Origin: Diploscapter coronatus
Lineage: Eukaryota; Nematoda; Chromadorea; Rhabditida; Rhabditidae
Reading direction: 5' to 3'
Length of the DNA: 64,000 bases
Assembly (NCBI GenBank): GCA_964036155.1
Contig: OZ038423.1
Coordinates: 56,559,249 to 56,623,248 of the forward strand
Position 1 is the first letter of the stretch. The number at the start of each line of letters is the position of its first letter. The notes beneath the pieces are model-generated. The model did no database searches. It was given only the letters and a program-made list of their open reading frames with translations, and was not told the DNA's origin. Below are positions 39,501 to 55,405 of this stretch, in pieces. A program made the translations under genes and the position numbers.

Positions 39501-40185
39501 GCCTCGGTCTCGAAGCGCGAGCCGGTCTCGATGAACACGCCCACCTGCAACAGATTTTCTATGTTTCAAAGTCCTCTAAATTCTCTAGAAATGAAGTCAG
39601 TGATGGTTTTCTTGATTTAGTTTCATAGCTAGGAATTTCCTTGAATTTGCTGTATTTTAAACATCTTCGTAAGTTCTGTTAAAAATCTGAAGAATAACGT
39701 GTGATAAACTAGGCATTCTACGAAACAGAAAACCTAGGGCCTATTCATCTTTCTTCTTTACAACTATTCCCAGTTTTATAAACCTACCGTAGCGGTCTCT
39801 CGTCCGTTCTCCTCAGTTACGACACGGAATCCGTTCTTCAATGTCGTCAGCTCTGGAGCCGGCTGCTGCTCGAGTACTTGCTTCGCCGACAGAGCCGAGG
39901 CATTTCGGATCTGAATTTTTAAAATTCATTTTTTGACAACAGAGTTTATTATCTGCTGCCGTTGTTTTGGAAAATGGCAAAGTTTTGATGCTTTCCGAAA
40001 AATCGACAGCAACTTATATCATTTCTATTGTTGCCCGAGTTTCAGAAACTCCCTGGCAACGATAAAAGTAGGCAGGGAAACTTTCGTCAACACGAGAAAA
40101 ATGAAAAGTTTCTCTTGGAATTCAATTTCACCTGGTTGTTGAAAATCGGACGCAACGAGCCGCCGACCACAAGACGCAGAGCCAT
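36578..40185 (-). CDS. ucr-1: Cytochrome bc1 complex core protein 1 (UCR-1/MPP-beta-like M16 family)
   Basis: Starts MALRLVVGGSLRPIFNNQ, a mitochondrial targeting-type N-terminus (40185), followed by ALSAKQVLEQQPAPELTTL and VGVFIETGSRFE. Other landmarks: KVVDILADVLRNSKLD (38860), KISAQQLKEWVEDNY (38340), EKYFGDLDNVYPRKVPD, GIRFTGSEFLYRND (38100), GQWDVTHALTRTAPSRLVQK (37900), EWKHLASAISDDE (37430), and the C-terminus RYGMSWWRL (36578). The M16 zinc motif HxxEH is degenerate: the sequence reads HFLERLIHR, with Arg in place of the second His. That matches UCR-1, a structural subunit of complex III, rather than active MPP-beta. Length and order fit the ~470-residue family. A TTCCAG acceptor lies 19 nt upstream. 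It is divergent from ddx-15 across ~650 bp. Confidence 0.93.
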
Positions 40186-40842
40186 GTCGACGCTAACCCT
40201 CGTTCTGGAACAAAATTTAAAGACTTTCCAGAAAAAAATAAAATCAAAGCTGATTTTCAAGCGAGTGAACCCAAGTGACAAAAATCGATCGATAATCAAT
40301 GACGAGAGATCGAGCAAGTGGTTTCACCGGTTTTCGAAATGTTCCCGAATTTTTCGCCAATTGTTCCCGAGAGTTTTCGGGACGAAAATCGGAAATAATT
40401 CGGAAACTTGGGGCGAAACGATCGGACCGCACGCATTCAATCGCTCATCGACAAATTTCATGCGTTCCTTGCGAAATTCCCCAACGACACGCCCCCAAAA
40501 TCTTTTCGACTAAATTTGTTTCGTTTTTCTTTTCGATGTCCGTATTTTTCGGGTTCCTGCTTATCTTTATCACTCTATCTTTCCGAAATATTTAAATTTT
40601 CAAATGCATGCCCACTTCTATCCACTTACGAAAATCCAAGAACTTTTCTTTCGTTTTGCTTCTTGATTCTTGGGTTTCTAGATTTTTCTCAAATTTTTAA
40701 TTTCCTTTCCTGTTCCAGGAGGTTATTTCGGAATATCTTTTTTCAGCTTTCCCTAAAAAATTATAAGAGGTTCCATAAGCCGTTTTTTTCCAGAATCGTA
40801 AAGTTTCTGTATTTTTCAGAAAAAAGACAACTTGTTCAGAAA
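40186..40842. promoter_or_regulatory. Shared upstream region of divergent ucr-1 and ddx-15
   Basis: 657 bp between the two start codons. Splice acceptor-like sites lie at 40204-40207 (for ucr-1, minus strand) and 40817-40819 (for ddx-15), giving predicted trans-spliced leaders of 19 and 23 nt. The long ORFs through this region have no family resemblance. Confidence 0.5.
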
Positions 40843-46164
<5,322 letters not shown>

Positions 46165-46884
46165 AGTCATCTCTTGAAAAGTTAGAGATTACGGTATTTT
46201 CTGAAAAGCCTAATTAGTGTTTTTGAAAAATTTTAAAGGCTGATTTTTGAAACAAGAATACTCTAAACTTTGATTAGAATGGATTTTAAAGATAATTTTC
46301 TTTCAAGATGTTCAGAAGATCATACATTTCTTGAAACTGACTATTTTAGCTTTCTTAAAAGAATTTTTAAAAGTTAAAAAAATACCGTAATCCACCAAAA
46401 TAACTTATGATTTCATGTTATCTTGTTATCATTTCATTTCTATTTTTATCGTTTATAGTTTCATTTTTCGATTGTCTCTCCAATTTTTTTCCTAACTTAT
46501 TACACCTAAAAATTTCCACTTTTCTTTGAATAAGATCACCTGTTACTTTCGTCGTTTCATTCTTGTTCTTTAACTGAGCGTGACCGGTTTTGTGCCCTAG
46601 GGTTGCAAAATCGGACCGCGCCCATATTTCTGTGTCTATCGTTACATCAAATGGTTGTTATTTTTATCGGTCGAAAAATTTTAGATCTTCATTTTTTGAC
46701 CAAATAATTTAGTCGGATTTTATGAATGCGGACGTTAAGATAATCATCGTGTTATCTTTGAGTAATAAAAATTTGACCGAAAACTGAAGCTTTTATTGAA
46801 GAATCCAAAGATGAGATTTTATAGCCATAATTTTTTAAATGAGAAGCCCGGGACTTGACAAAAATCTAGCAGACTACCATTTGA
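46165..46884. other. Convergent intergenic region, nothing recognised
   Basis: AT-rich 3' flanking sequence of ddx-15 and of the G-alpha gene. An ATAAAG-type signal overlaps the ddx-15 stop. Confidence 0.5.
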
Positions 46885-49185
46885 CTATGCGACTCGGATG
46901 TAGCTGGCATTGGCTATGATCGAATTGTAGATGTTTTCTTCGACCGAGTTGAAGATGGACTTCATCAACTCCCTCACGACTGCTTGCGTGTAGCTGAATT
47001 TCGATTTTTATCTTACTTTTTTGATGAAAAATAATTCTAATCATTTTTATTGAGAAGAAAGTTTTAGGTCTCCTTCGAATTTTTTAGCAAAGTAGGAAAT
47101 TTTTAGCTTACTGAACATAGACTTCATTCCTTGTTCGCCTCTTGCAAATATCTATAAATTGGCCTTCGATGGCCTGTTTTATCAGCTCCCGAGCCTGCTC
47201 GATTCGGAGCGTACCACGTCGAAGTTTCATGAGATCACCTAAATTTGAAAAGTTCAAGAAAAAATTCGAAAAATTAAATATTTTCCACTTTTCAAAATAT
47301 AAAGTTCCTTTCTGGACTTGCAAAGCGTTTGTAAATTTAATTAAGTCCCTACCTTCTTTCATATTAGCGCCAATCCTATCGGCCAATTCCTCTCGACCCG
47401 ACTCAGATTGGTATTTGTAACTAAAATCCGAACATTTTCAAATTTCCCCGACTTTTGCCAAGATTTACTTCACAATCTCCTCATATCGATCGTATTTGTT
47501 GAAGAATATCATAATACCGCATTCAGATACGGTCGGTAGACTTAGAATTAGCTAAAAATTGAGGAAAAGTAGCTATTTTCAGCTAGGAATAAAAATTTTA
47601 CGTCCAAAACTCGGGCACTTCTTTCCAATTTGCTCCTCTGCCGCTCGCTGGAGTCGTTTTCGAAGGCATCGGCTATCGAAGCCACGTAAAGGACGAAAGT
47701 CCTTCCGTTCCCCCATAAAAATCGCTTCAGAAAGTCGGGCAGTTTTATCTAAAGACTCCAATATGACTCCCTTCGTTTGTCATCGCCTGTATTCCTCATC
47801 GAATTTAAGGGATAAAGAGTGTATATGGTGAAGAGAGTCGATGACGAATACAGCACATGACATACAGGATGTCAGAAACGTCAAGTTTTGGTGCCAAACT
47901 TACCAACTCACTTCTCTGCCCGCCCATATCATTGAACTCGATTTTGAAACTTCGAGTTCGGAAGTGGTTCTTTTTCTGGTTCTCCGTGACTCTTCGAGAG
48001 TACGGAATATCCCTCGTCGTGACTTCGTAGTCATCGCTAAACTCGTCATTTTTGAAGGTAGAAAAAATCGGGTACCTGAAAATCTGAGCCATTCGTTCTC
48101 GCCAGAACGACTTTTTATTCGCGTCGTCCAAAATGAAGTGCAACGTTCCGTCGTCGATCTTCATGTCCAAGTACTCGTTACGACTTTGCAGTAAATCGTC
48201 AATCTTAAAAAGGAAAAAAAAACTTAGAAATAATAAAGTCGTTCTTCGTCATAGGATATTTTTTTTTCGTTAAACCTCAAAATTCCTAAACCTGATGATA
48301 GAGATAGTCGATGACGGCGATCGGCAGATGATAAATATGGAAAGTTAGAAAACATTATATAGATACCGCTTTATCGAGCCTCAGCCTCGAGAGCATATCG
48401 CCGATGTATGCGGGTACGTCCTGATAGATGCCCGCGCCGGAGCTCTTCATGTCGCTCCACGTGGAAAGCACGAATTCAGCCAGCTCTTCGTCTTGAAGTA
48501 CACGACCCAGTTCGTGGGCTTTCTGCAAATTCTTATGGCGATTGAAAATCTGCGATCAAACTTCCTCGTTAAGTGTTATCTTATAAATTTTATTATTCAA
48601 AAACAAGAAATTTTGAGCTTTTGATTTTTGAAAATGTCAGAGTTTATTGATCACCCAATTGGAAATTTTAACTACTTTTAAAGTGAATGTGGGTATATTT
48701 CCCAAGAAGTTCCGGGCTTTAGATGATAAATTATCCTGCACGAAAATACACATAAAATTACAAGTCCTACAGACCTCGATCATATTATTGAAAGCCTCAA
48801 GAATATTGACTCGGATCGTATTTCTCATCTTCGATTTTTCATGAGGCGGAAAAATTTCGTTCGGTGTGATTCTGACCCATTGCTCTTGATTGTCGACGTT
48901 GTAGTACTAAAATCTCCTAATTAGAAAAAAAAAACAAAAAACTAGAAAAAATCACCTTGTAACTACTAGGTTCATCCACACATAAGCATTTCAGCTGGTT
49001 GATGATCGTAGTTTTTCCGACCCCACGAATTCCAGTAACGAAAAATCGAATTAGTTCGTCCTAAGCAAAATTTTGTAAACTCTTGAAAATTCGCATTTTG
49101 AAAAAAAAACTACATCTTTTTTTTCCTTCCCATTAGAGCTGGCCTGGGGCTGAGAGCCGTCTTGGTTCGTTATGCAGTTGCCCAT
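46885..49185 (-). CDS. Divergent heterotrimeric G-protein alpha subunit
   Basis: Starts MGNCITNQDGSQ; Gly2 and Cys4 are the usual myristoylation and palmitoylation sites. P-loop VTGIRGVGKTTIINQLKCL (about 49030) replaces the canonical GAGESGKS. The switch region reads YEVTTRDIPYSRRVTENQ (about 48000), followed by FNDMGGQRSEL (DVGGQ equivalent) and, after an intron, IKLPDFLKRFLWGNGRTFVLYVASIADAF (in exon ~47590-47755, split here as LWGNGRTF and VLYVASIADAF). The base-recognition motif is kept as MIFFNKYDR (47500). The TCAT motif is replaced by YTQA, and the C-terminus reads IIANASYIRVA, without the Cys at -4 that pertussis toxin modifies. Nematodes carry many divergent sensory GPA subunits; a sensory role is inference. 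Which gpa gene it corresponds to cannot be told. Confidence 0.87.
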
Positions 49186-51237
49186 TTTATCATTTGATCA
49201 GTAACTTAAAAAATAGGCATACTTCATAAAAGAAATTAAAATTAGTATAAATGAATGAAGTTTCGATCAATCTACGAAAAAAAAAAATTTATTTTCAGAA
49301 AATGATAAATTTTTATGAGACTGCAGCAGAAAAATAAGGAAGAATTATGCACTCAGAACCATTCGAGTGAATGCACAATCTCCTTATCAAATCGATACTC
49401 GCTGTAAGGAAAAGCACACTATCAGCATTGAAGACCAATTTCGATATCGCAAACTGTTAGAATTCCCTATTCTTTATCATATCATTAGAGGTTTTTTTCC
49501 TGGTATCTCTTGCACTTTCATGGAACGGGGTTAGATTGGCAGGGCCATTTTTGGCGAGAGTTGATAAGGCCAGGGACTACTGCAGACCGGATTAGAGGGA
49601 TTAAATTAAGCAACGGAAAATCCCCTCGACTAGAACAAATTTTAAGATGGCAATTTTTCCGGTTATCAGGAGATCACAGCTCTCTACCCTTCACGTGTTT
49701 TTCAGCAGTAATTTCATTCTTATTGATTTTTAAAAGTCTAGATCGAATGTCGAAACTTTTAATGGGATTTTGGTGAATTTTCATTGCTTTTGAAGATTTT
49801 CTTATCAATGATTTTCAATCAAATAAATGCAAACAGTAAAAATAAAAGATAAGACGAGAAGGTGCATTAAAATCTGGAACGTAGCACAGAGTACGGTTCG
49901 GTTCATAGTAGCCAAAATTATGAGCGTTTACTAGAGGAAGCTCTGAGTGAATTGCTAGGCTATCAGTAGGAACCGAAAACTCCGCCCATTTGCATGTTTC
50001 GCTTTCGTTCAAGAAAGTGGTCATTTAAAACCCCAAAAATAGGAGGCAAGTTTCCTTCAAACTCGGTGTTCATGAAAGATCACTATCAGAATCAATGAAC
50101 CACACATAGAAGTGCTTGTTCGCCAGAACATCTTATCAAGAAATGCGTGTTCGCGAGATTTTTATACTGCCAAATCGTGTTCATTTTCCTGGTTAATTTT
50201 GGTGGCATCTTTCGATCAAAAATGATTTATTTTTTCTTCATGAATGTCTTAGATACATCGTATTTGATTACTTAGAGTAGAAAATTCCTCAAAATTGTAA
50301 ACAATGCAAAACCATTTGCGGTCCCTAGTTATCAGTGAACAGTGATGATAGTAAATTACAAATTTATATTTTTACGCCGAATTATATTTCAAAATGGAAA
50401 AAACCGGGGTTTTTTTTTATCAACCTTTTCATCAAAATCGACTATTCAGGGCTACAGTGATTTTTCCAATTTATATGAAAGTCGGGCTATAATCTATTTC
50501 TATGACTCATTCTCCAAGTCAATCATGGTTTATTTAATGCTTACAATGACTCATAAAAATGGGTTTTTATTCGCGTTTATGCTTCCGTATTCGTATGTTC
50601 TGAAACGATTCTACTTCGTTCCGCTAAAAGCATAAACTTCATCCACGATGAATAATAGATCTTCAAAGCCGTTTCATATCTTTATATCCTGATTCGGTTC
50701 ATCTTAATCGTATTCTCTGGTGCTAGTGAATAGACATTTCAAGCCGTTTGGCATACCTTTGATTTTTTGACTTGTTCACATCATCAATTTGACATAGGTC
50801 ACGCAATATTTTGCTTGAACCATGCATAGATCCAGTTCCATCGACATGTCGTGCTTGTCTTTTTTGCCCTTATCACACAGTCATGCATCAATCTCACAAA
50901 TCATAACTATCGTTTTCTTTCATTGTCCATTAAAGACCTGCTATTTCTTCGTCTGAGATCGCTTTCATCTTATGTTCTTGCCAAGACATGATATTTCCCT
51001 CACTTTCGATCTTTTCCAACCGATAGATCTCATTCTCATCCGTTTTCTGCATCTTTCTACTCCCGATAAATCATTATCTCTAAGCTTTCTAGATTTCTAC
51101 ACGTCTAATATCTCTCAGATCTTCGTTATCTTTCCCCATCTCCAAGTTTGGTTCATCGAATCGATTTATTCGTTGTTACATAAACCGTTTGCTACTATTT
51201 TCTATTCCTCATTGTTCGAGAACTTCTGATGTGAATT
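49186..51237. other. Intergenic region, no gene supported
   Basis: About 2 kb. The 97-codon ORF at 50342-50635 and the 88-codon ORF at 49510-49776 show no family features. No RNA gene recognised. Confidence 0.5.
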
Positions 51238-51942
51238 ATGAAACTTCCAATTTCGATTCTGCTGTATTCAGCGTTAATTTATTCCGTTAGATCTCAGGTA
51301 CACCTCATCTAGTTTTTTCTTCTAGCATAAAGCTATATTAACTCAGAAATGTTCGAGTACGAAAGAATGCGAAAAATGGTGGCCTGAAGCTGACTGCGTT
51401 AGATCTCGGTAAGCAGACTTCCATACAATTTTTATCATTTGCTGAACATTAGTTAACGACCTAGACTAGTATGAGATAAATTTTCTACTTAAAAATTCTT
51501 GAAAACCAACTCTGTTTTGTTCAATTTCCCACTGATCTAGTCGATAGAGGGAGTTTTCACGATTTTTAGATGTCGTTGCCCTCCCAATACGTTGAAAAAG
51601 CCGAGCTTATTTTATAGTTACGTATGCTTGTCGACTTATGACGCAGGTAGACCTGAAGTCGATCATTCCTTTGACTCCTTTAAATTTAGCCACCGGCATG
51701 GACGGCCCAGCGTTCACATGTCCGCTACCCGAGGGATCTGGATCTCAGGTGGATAAATTTCGAATCAACTAAAGCTAGCATACTATTTCTAGATGATCTA
51801 CCGCAACAAGAGTCAGATCACATTCTGCAAGACGGAGTCGAACGACGTATGTCCGATCGGCTATGAGTGCATCCAGGCTCTATCACCGCCGTACGATGAA
51901 AATACCCCCGATGGGGTGTGCTGTCCTACGAGAGGTCTGTAA
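51238..51942 (+). CDS. Secreted cysteine-rich protein with EB-type and lustrin-like Cys modules
   Basis: Five exons in continuous phase (51238-51297, 51326-51408, 51570-51646, 51690-51748, 51793-51942) give 142 residues. Exon 1 is a signal peptide (MKLPISILLYSALIYSVRSQ). Exons 2-3 hold an EB-like module (CSSTKECEKWWPEADCVRSR, then CRCPPNT). Exons 4-5 carry TGMDGPAFTCPLPEG, CKTESNDVCPIGYECIQ and a final GVCCPTRGL, the CP..GY.C....CCP pattern of nematode secreted Cys-rich repeat proteins. Intron 3 is only 43 bp. Function unknown; extracellular or cuticle location is inferred from the signal peptide. A later exon beyond the stop cannot be excluded, because the stop context also resembles a weak donor. 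Confidence 0.75.
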
Positions 51943-52789
51943 AGCATCTTCCTTAGACTAATTTTGCATTTTGACCTAATGAGCAGAGGTTTGATGGATT
52001 GACTAAAGTCGTACTTCAACTCCAATTCTATTTGATTGAAATGAAGTTTAGGGTGAAGTTAGAATTGAATCTAAAACATTTATGATCACAATGGATAATT
52101 TTTAAACGAAGTGATGACGGGAGCTACAACTAGGATAGATAAATGGATGAAATGCGGTAGAAATAGAATTGAAAAGTTAGGTCATGTCGTCACTTTATCT
52201 CATCATCCACAGCTATCTCATAAGGCTTCAAATGATCATTCTCAAAGGTGAACTTCATCAATCGAAGTTTCAGAAACTTCTTGCGCGATGCCGATTGCCG
52301 ACCATAAGAACGATGGTGGTAGATTGCGTCGATGGGGCTTCAACGGGCATCGTTGCGTTGCGTTCAGCTGGAACCCCGAACGACCATCGACCGCCAACAA
52401 TTTCAAGACCAAACTGCATTGTGAATACTCCTGTATAAACGATCTCGGATTCCTTTAGTGTTCTAAAAAAAACATAAAAATTGGCATGCATTAAATGTGC
52501 TTATTTTTTGTTTCATTTTGTTTGAATGCTTGCTCATTACCGATCTTCGCTTCACAGCAACCAGTCGTCTAAAACTCACCTCCAGGAATGTTGATCCGAG
52601 CCGAATCGGACTCGACCCGACTCGAAATGTTCGGGTCGGATCGGGCTGGGTCCGGATCGTAAAATTTTGACCCATCGACATCCCTGATCACCTCATATCG
52701 GCTTGCTGCAGGTACCATCAAAAATTTGTAAAATGTAGTTGATCAGTGAAAAATCGATATTCTGATTTTTCCCAACGCGATTTATCTAG
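51943..52789. other. Intergenic region with a TCGG-rich simple stretch
   Basis: No supported gene. At about 52590-52660 there is a degenerate (TCGGGTCGGA)n-like run on both strands, which explains the short ORFs here. Confidence 0.5.
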
Positions 52790-53408
52790 ATGACGTCTAC
52801 GGTGGGAGACACGAGCGACGAAGTGACGAGTCATAAAGACGACGTCGAGGATTCTGGAACTGGCACCAAGAAGGAAGCCGAAGGTTCTACATTCGCACTC
52901 TACATTGTACTTTTCAAAAATCACGTTGTTTTATTTTCATCTCTCGCCTTTCATTCATTTTCTTGGAAACGTTCGATTTTTACGCCGTTTTATTGCAAGT
53001 TTTCGTTAGTTTTTTTCTAAAAGATACAGTATCCCAAAGAAAATCTAAAGAAAGAAGAAATTAGGTTAGAGCAAAGCACATTCACTCCCTTTTGTCCTAG
53101 GTCATCTCCCAGACTATCCCCTCTCCCCCTAGCAAAGCCTTGCCCCCAGACAGTGAGGGCGCGAAAGGGCTGGACATATGCCGCTGGCTCGCTTGTCTAG
53201 GTGTTTCAGTAATTTTGTTGCATTCGATAGGAAGATTTTAGAGAAAAATGAAAATAAGTCATTTTCTAATAATTGACCAATTTACTGTTAATTAGGAGGT
53301 AATTAAGTTATAATATTAGGGTAATTACAGGAGTAGGTTGGGCGCTGCGATTACCGCTTCGATGGTGGCGGTTTATTACATTGTGATCATAGGCTGGATC
53401 GGCGTTTA
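52790..53408 (+). pseudogene. Possible remnant of an SLC6-type transporter gene
   Basis: Exon-like pieces: an acidic N-terminus (MTSTVGDTSDEVTSHKDD from 52790), a second piece (KALPPDSEGAKGLDICRW, about 53130-53210), and a hydrophobic exon near 53340-53410 (AAITASMVAVYYIVIIGW, then IGVYV). The last resembles TM3 of SLC6 transporters (consensus YYNVIIAW). The WRFPYLCYKNGGG exon that should precede TM3 is missing, exon phases between pieces 2 and 3 do not join well, and no later SLC6 exons follow before the SL1 RNA block at 53.6 kb. A fragment or broken gene is the best reading. Low confidence. Confidence 0.3.
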
Positions 53409-53603
53409 CGTGGTATGCTAATTTATCCTTTTGGATTACCGTAGTTTTCATTCTAATTTGTAAAATATGGGAAAAAATTAAACTTCGATATGAGAAGATT
53501 ACTGTAACCTCTTCATTTCTTCGAAAAAAAATCTAAATCTTCACAAGTTTCGAAGATAACTTGCACAGATTTTCATATGAGAAATATTTCGATGTATTTT
53601 TGT

Positions 53604-53697
53604 GCCCTCCTGTGGAAGGCTGTTCCAAAATTTCGTTAGACCACTTCGAAAGAAGAGTCAGAACGTTGTTAATACCTCAAACTTGGGTAATTAAACC
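53604..53697 (-). ncRNA. sl1: SL1 spliced leader RNA gene, copy A1
   Basis: The 22-nt leader (53676-53697) is identical to nematode SL1 (GGTTTAATTA...AAGTTTGAG). A GT splice donor follows (GTATTAAC), then a stem-loop (GACTCTTC/GAAGTGGTC), an Sm-binding site AATTTTGG, and a 3' hairpin (GCCTTCC/GGAGGGC). Total about 94 nt, the family's usual size and order. It donates its 5' exon in trans to pre-mRNAs as an Sm snRNP. Divergent from copy A2. Confidence 0.95.
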
Positions 53698-54020
53698 GAA
53701 GCTATCGGTGAAAATCGGCAGCTATACTGCATTTGTTCCGTATAGCAAGAAAGAGTGCAATTCGAATCTTTCACTGTCTGGCTTCCTCTTTCTCTCATCA
53801 TTTTCTTTCTCTTTCCTTCTCAAATAGGCACCCTATTTCTCTTATTGGCCGGAGGGAGAGAAAGAGTAGAGAGTGAGTATTAGTTAGATAAGGAAAGAGT
53901 CGGGCGAAAGCGGAAAGGGCGAGAAAGGCGAAGAGAACCCAGACAGTGCAAACTGCTAGGCAGTCTTGCCTGGGGTATGGGACAAAATGTAGATATCTGC
54001 CGATTTTCACCGATAGCTTC
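53698..54020. promoter_or_regulatory. Shared bidirectional promoter of the SL1 pair A
   Basis: Both transcription starts are directly preceded by CTGCCGATTTTCACCGATAG plus CTTC. A second shared block at about -50 to -31 (53974-53989 on plus; 53728-53747 on minus) has the pattern GnTAT..GG.ACAAA.TG and is a candidate proximal sequence element. Between them lies a polypyrimidine then polypurine mirror-like tract. Confidence 0.7.
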
Positions 54021-54114
54021 GGTTTAATTACCCAAGTTTGAGGTATTAACAACGTTCTGACTCTTCTTTCGAAGTGGTCTAACGAAATTTTGGAACAGCC
54101 TTCCACAGGAGGGC
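54021..54114 (+). ncRNA. sl1: SL1 spliced leader RNA gene, copy A2
   Basis: Leader at 54021-54042, GT donor at 54043, Sm site AATTTTGG at 54086-54093 and 3' hairpin at 54098-54114. The sequence matches copy A1 base for base over the transcript as far as I can read it. Confidence 0.95.
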
Positions 54115-54287
54115 ACAAATGAATGAAGAATGAAATAGAGATCTGTCTGTCAGTCAAATAAATATTCGCAAGGTTTAGTGATTTCATGTTTCAGAAACTG
54201 TTGAAATATTTCGTAACAATTCTAGTCAAGTGCTAAGGAATACAAATGGAGAAATAGGATAGTGTGCGACATTTATTCATGAAGCTT

Positions 54288-54295
54288 TATATATA
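54288..54295 (+). promoter_or_regulatory. TATA box of Y RNA gene (left)
   Basis: TATATATA begins 30 bp before the predicted RNA start at 54318, the spacing of pol III type 3 promoters that drive Y RNA, U6 and RNase P RNA. Confidence 0.8.
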
Positions 54296-54317
54296 CCCCT
54301 CAGAACTGACTCCTTTC

Positions 54318-54386
54318 ACTCGGTCCGGAATCAGTGAGTTATCTGAACCTGAACTTCTCCTCTCATTGGTACAACTTGACCAGTAT
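54318..54386 (+). ncRNA. yrn: Y RNA / stem-bulge RNA gene (left copy)
   Basis: The core reads GGTCCGGAATCAGTGAG then TTATCTGAACC, and the 3' end ACTTGACCAGT is followed by T5. This matches the Y RNA family (5' GGTCCGA..GTGAGTTATCT, 3' CTTGACTAG..TTTT). It folds as expected: a lower stem ACT(C)GGTC/GACCAGT, the conserved asymmetric bulge that binds Ro60, and an upper stem ATCAGTGAG/CTCATTGGT closing a pyrimidine-rich loop. TATA box at -30 and a T-run at 54386-54390. About 69 nt, shorter than C. elegans CeY and in the range of nematode stem-bulge RNAs. Known roles: Ro60 RNP and chromosomal DNA replication. Confidence 0.88.
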
Positions 54387-54667
54387 TTTTGTCATTATAC
54401 AAATTATCATGCAATAACACGAGACTAATTTGTACATTAGTGATGGAAACAAACGACTCGTTTCCTAGTTCTAGTAATTTTATTTTAGAACATTGGTATG
54501 GTCACTAAAACTATCTAAGTGGGAATATGGATTTTCCCTATGAAAATGGAAACTCACTTGGAATCATTTTGACACATCTAAACATGGATTCTTCATGAAT
54601 ATGAATTATTTTCTTGCTTCACTTGAATTAAAAATGTATTGTAGCAATTGATATCATTGAGACTAAC

Positions 54668-54923
54668 ATCATTTTCTTGTCTAACATACGAATCGAATAT
54701 GTTATTAAAATTTGCATAAATATCGGAAGGATTGCAATAACTGGCAACAAGCGAGAATAAAACAGCATCAATTCAAATATGAATGGTGGGTTTTCGAGTG
54801 ACATTGAACCTAGAAAAACCACGTAATAATTCAACATGTATTATCATTTGATAATAAATTACCATATCGAGGATTCGTAATCGAATCTTTAACAAGAATA
54901 GCCCTCGAATGATTAACATTCAT
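54668..54923 (-). pseudogene. First two exons of a second chemoreceptor gene (truncated)
   Basis: Exon 1 (54863-54923) starts MNVNHSRAILVKDSITNPRY. Exon 2 (54668-54809, in phase) encodes TM1 (LMLFYSRLLPVIAILPIF, then MQILITYSIRMLDKK). The end of TM1 (QILITYSIR) parallels QILMAYSIR in the intact receptor next door. A GTTAGT donor follows, but no TM2 exon is found before the inverted SL1/Y arm begins at 54400, so the gene appears cut off. Confidence 0.6.
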
Positions 54924-55405
54924 TTTAAATTTAATACCCTGAAACAATAGTAAATTAAATTAGATTATGGCACAATTTTGTGAATACCCTGTAAATTTCA
55001 AGCTATTCGACACATAAAATGGAGAACTTCAGTCTTATGAGTCTTGTGGTCGATTTTTTTCGCAAAATTACAGATGTTATTCTATCTACTTCGGATACAT
55101 TCTAGAAGTGAACGCTAATGTAAAATCATGCGAATGGACAGATGCATTTATTCGATTTTAGTGTAAATTAAACATTCATCGACTGGCAACATTTCAAATT
55201 GATAAATTTATTTGTGGATGAAATGTTATGAAATGAGAATAGAATAATCGAATTATATTTTAGGACTTTATTTCTACGATGAAACTTGAGTCATTGCTGA
55301 CCGCTCCACAGTCGAGACTTGGACTAATGGTTGTGGTGAAATTTGTTTTTTTCTTCTAAACAGAATTATCATTTCATAATAAAATTCCCAAGAAACGCTA
55401 GTTTC

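Larger units (their letters stand above)
54115..54400 (+). repeat. Left inverted arm carrying a Y RNA gene
   Basis: This ~285 bp (from the 3' end of SL1 A2 through the Y RNA terminator) matches, in inverted orientation, about 59030-59313. The shared parts include TTCATTCTTCATTCATTTG, the CTAGTCAAGTGCTAAGGAATAC block, the TATA box and the whole Y RNA. Confidence 0.85.

Noticed and set aside
40028..40842. Long plus-strand ORFs (161 and 207 codons) upstream of ddx-15
   Set aside because: They overlap the ucr-1 5' end and shared promoter; the 207-codon frame only merges into the true ddx-15 N-terminus.
50342..50635. 97-codon ORF in the intergenic region
   Set aside because: No homology features and no splice-supported neighbours.
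53598..54118. First read as a ~520 bp palindromic MITE
   Set aside because: The arms contain exact SL1 leaders, donors, Sm sites and hairpins, so the palindrome is a divergent SL1 gene pair.
53561..54187. ORFs of 88-129 codons duplicated at 53.6-54.2 and 59.3-59.8 kb
   Set aside because: They are antisense or read-through translations of the SL1 RNA genes and their spacer; the similarity comes from the repeated RNA genes.
54115..54400. 5S rRNA or U6 gene in the inverted arm
   Set aside because: No 5S or U6 core sequence; the block matches Y RNA instead.
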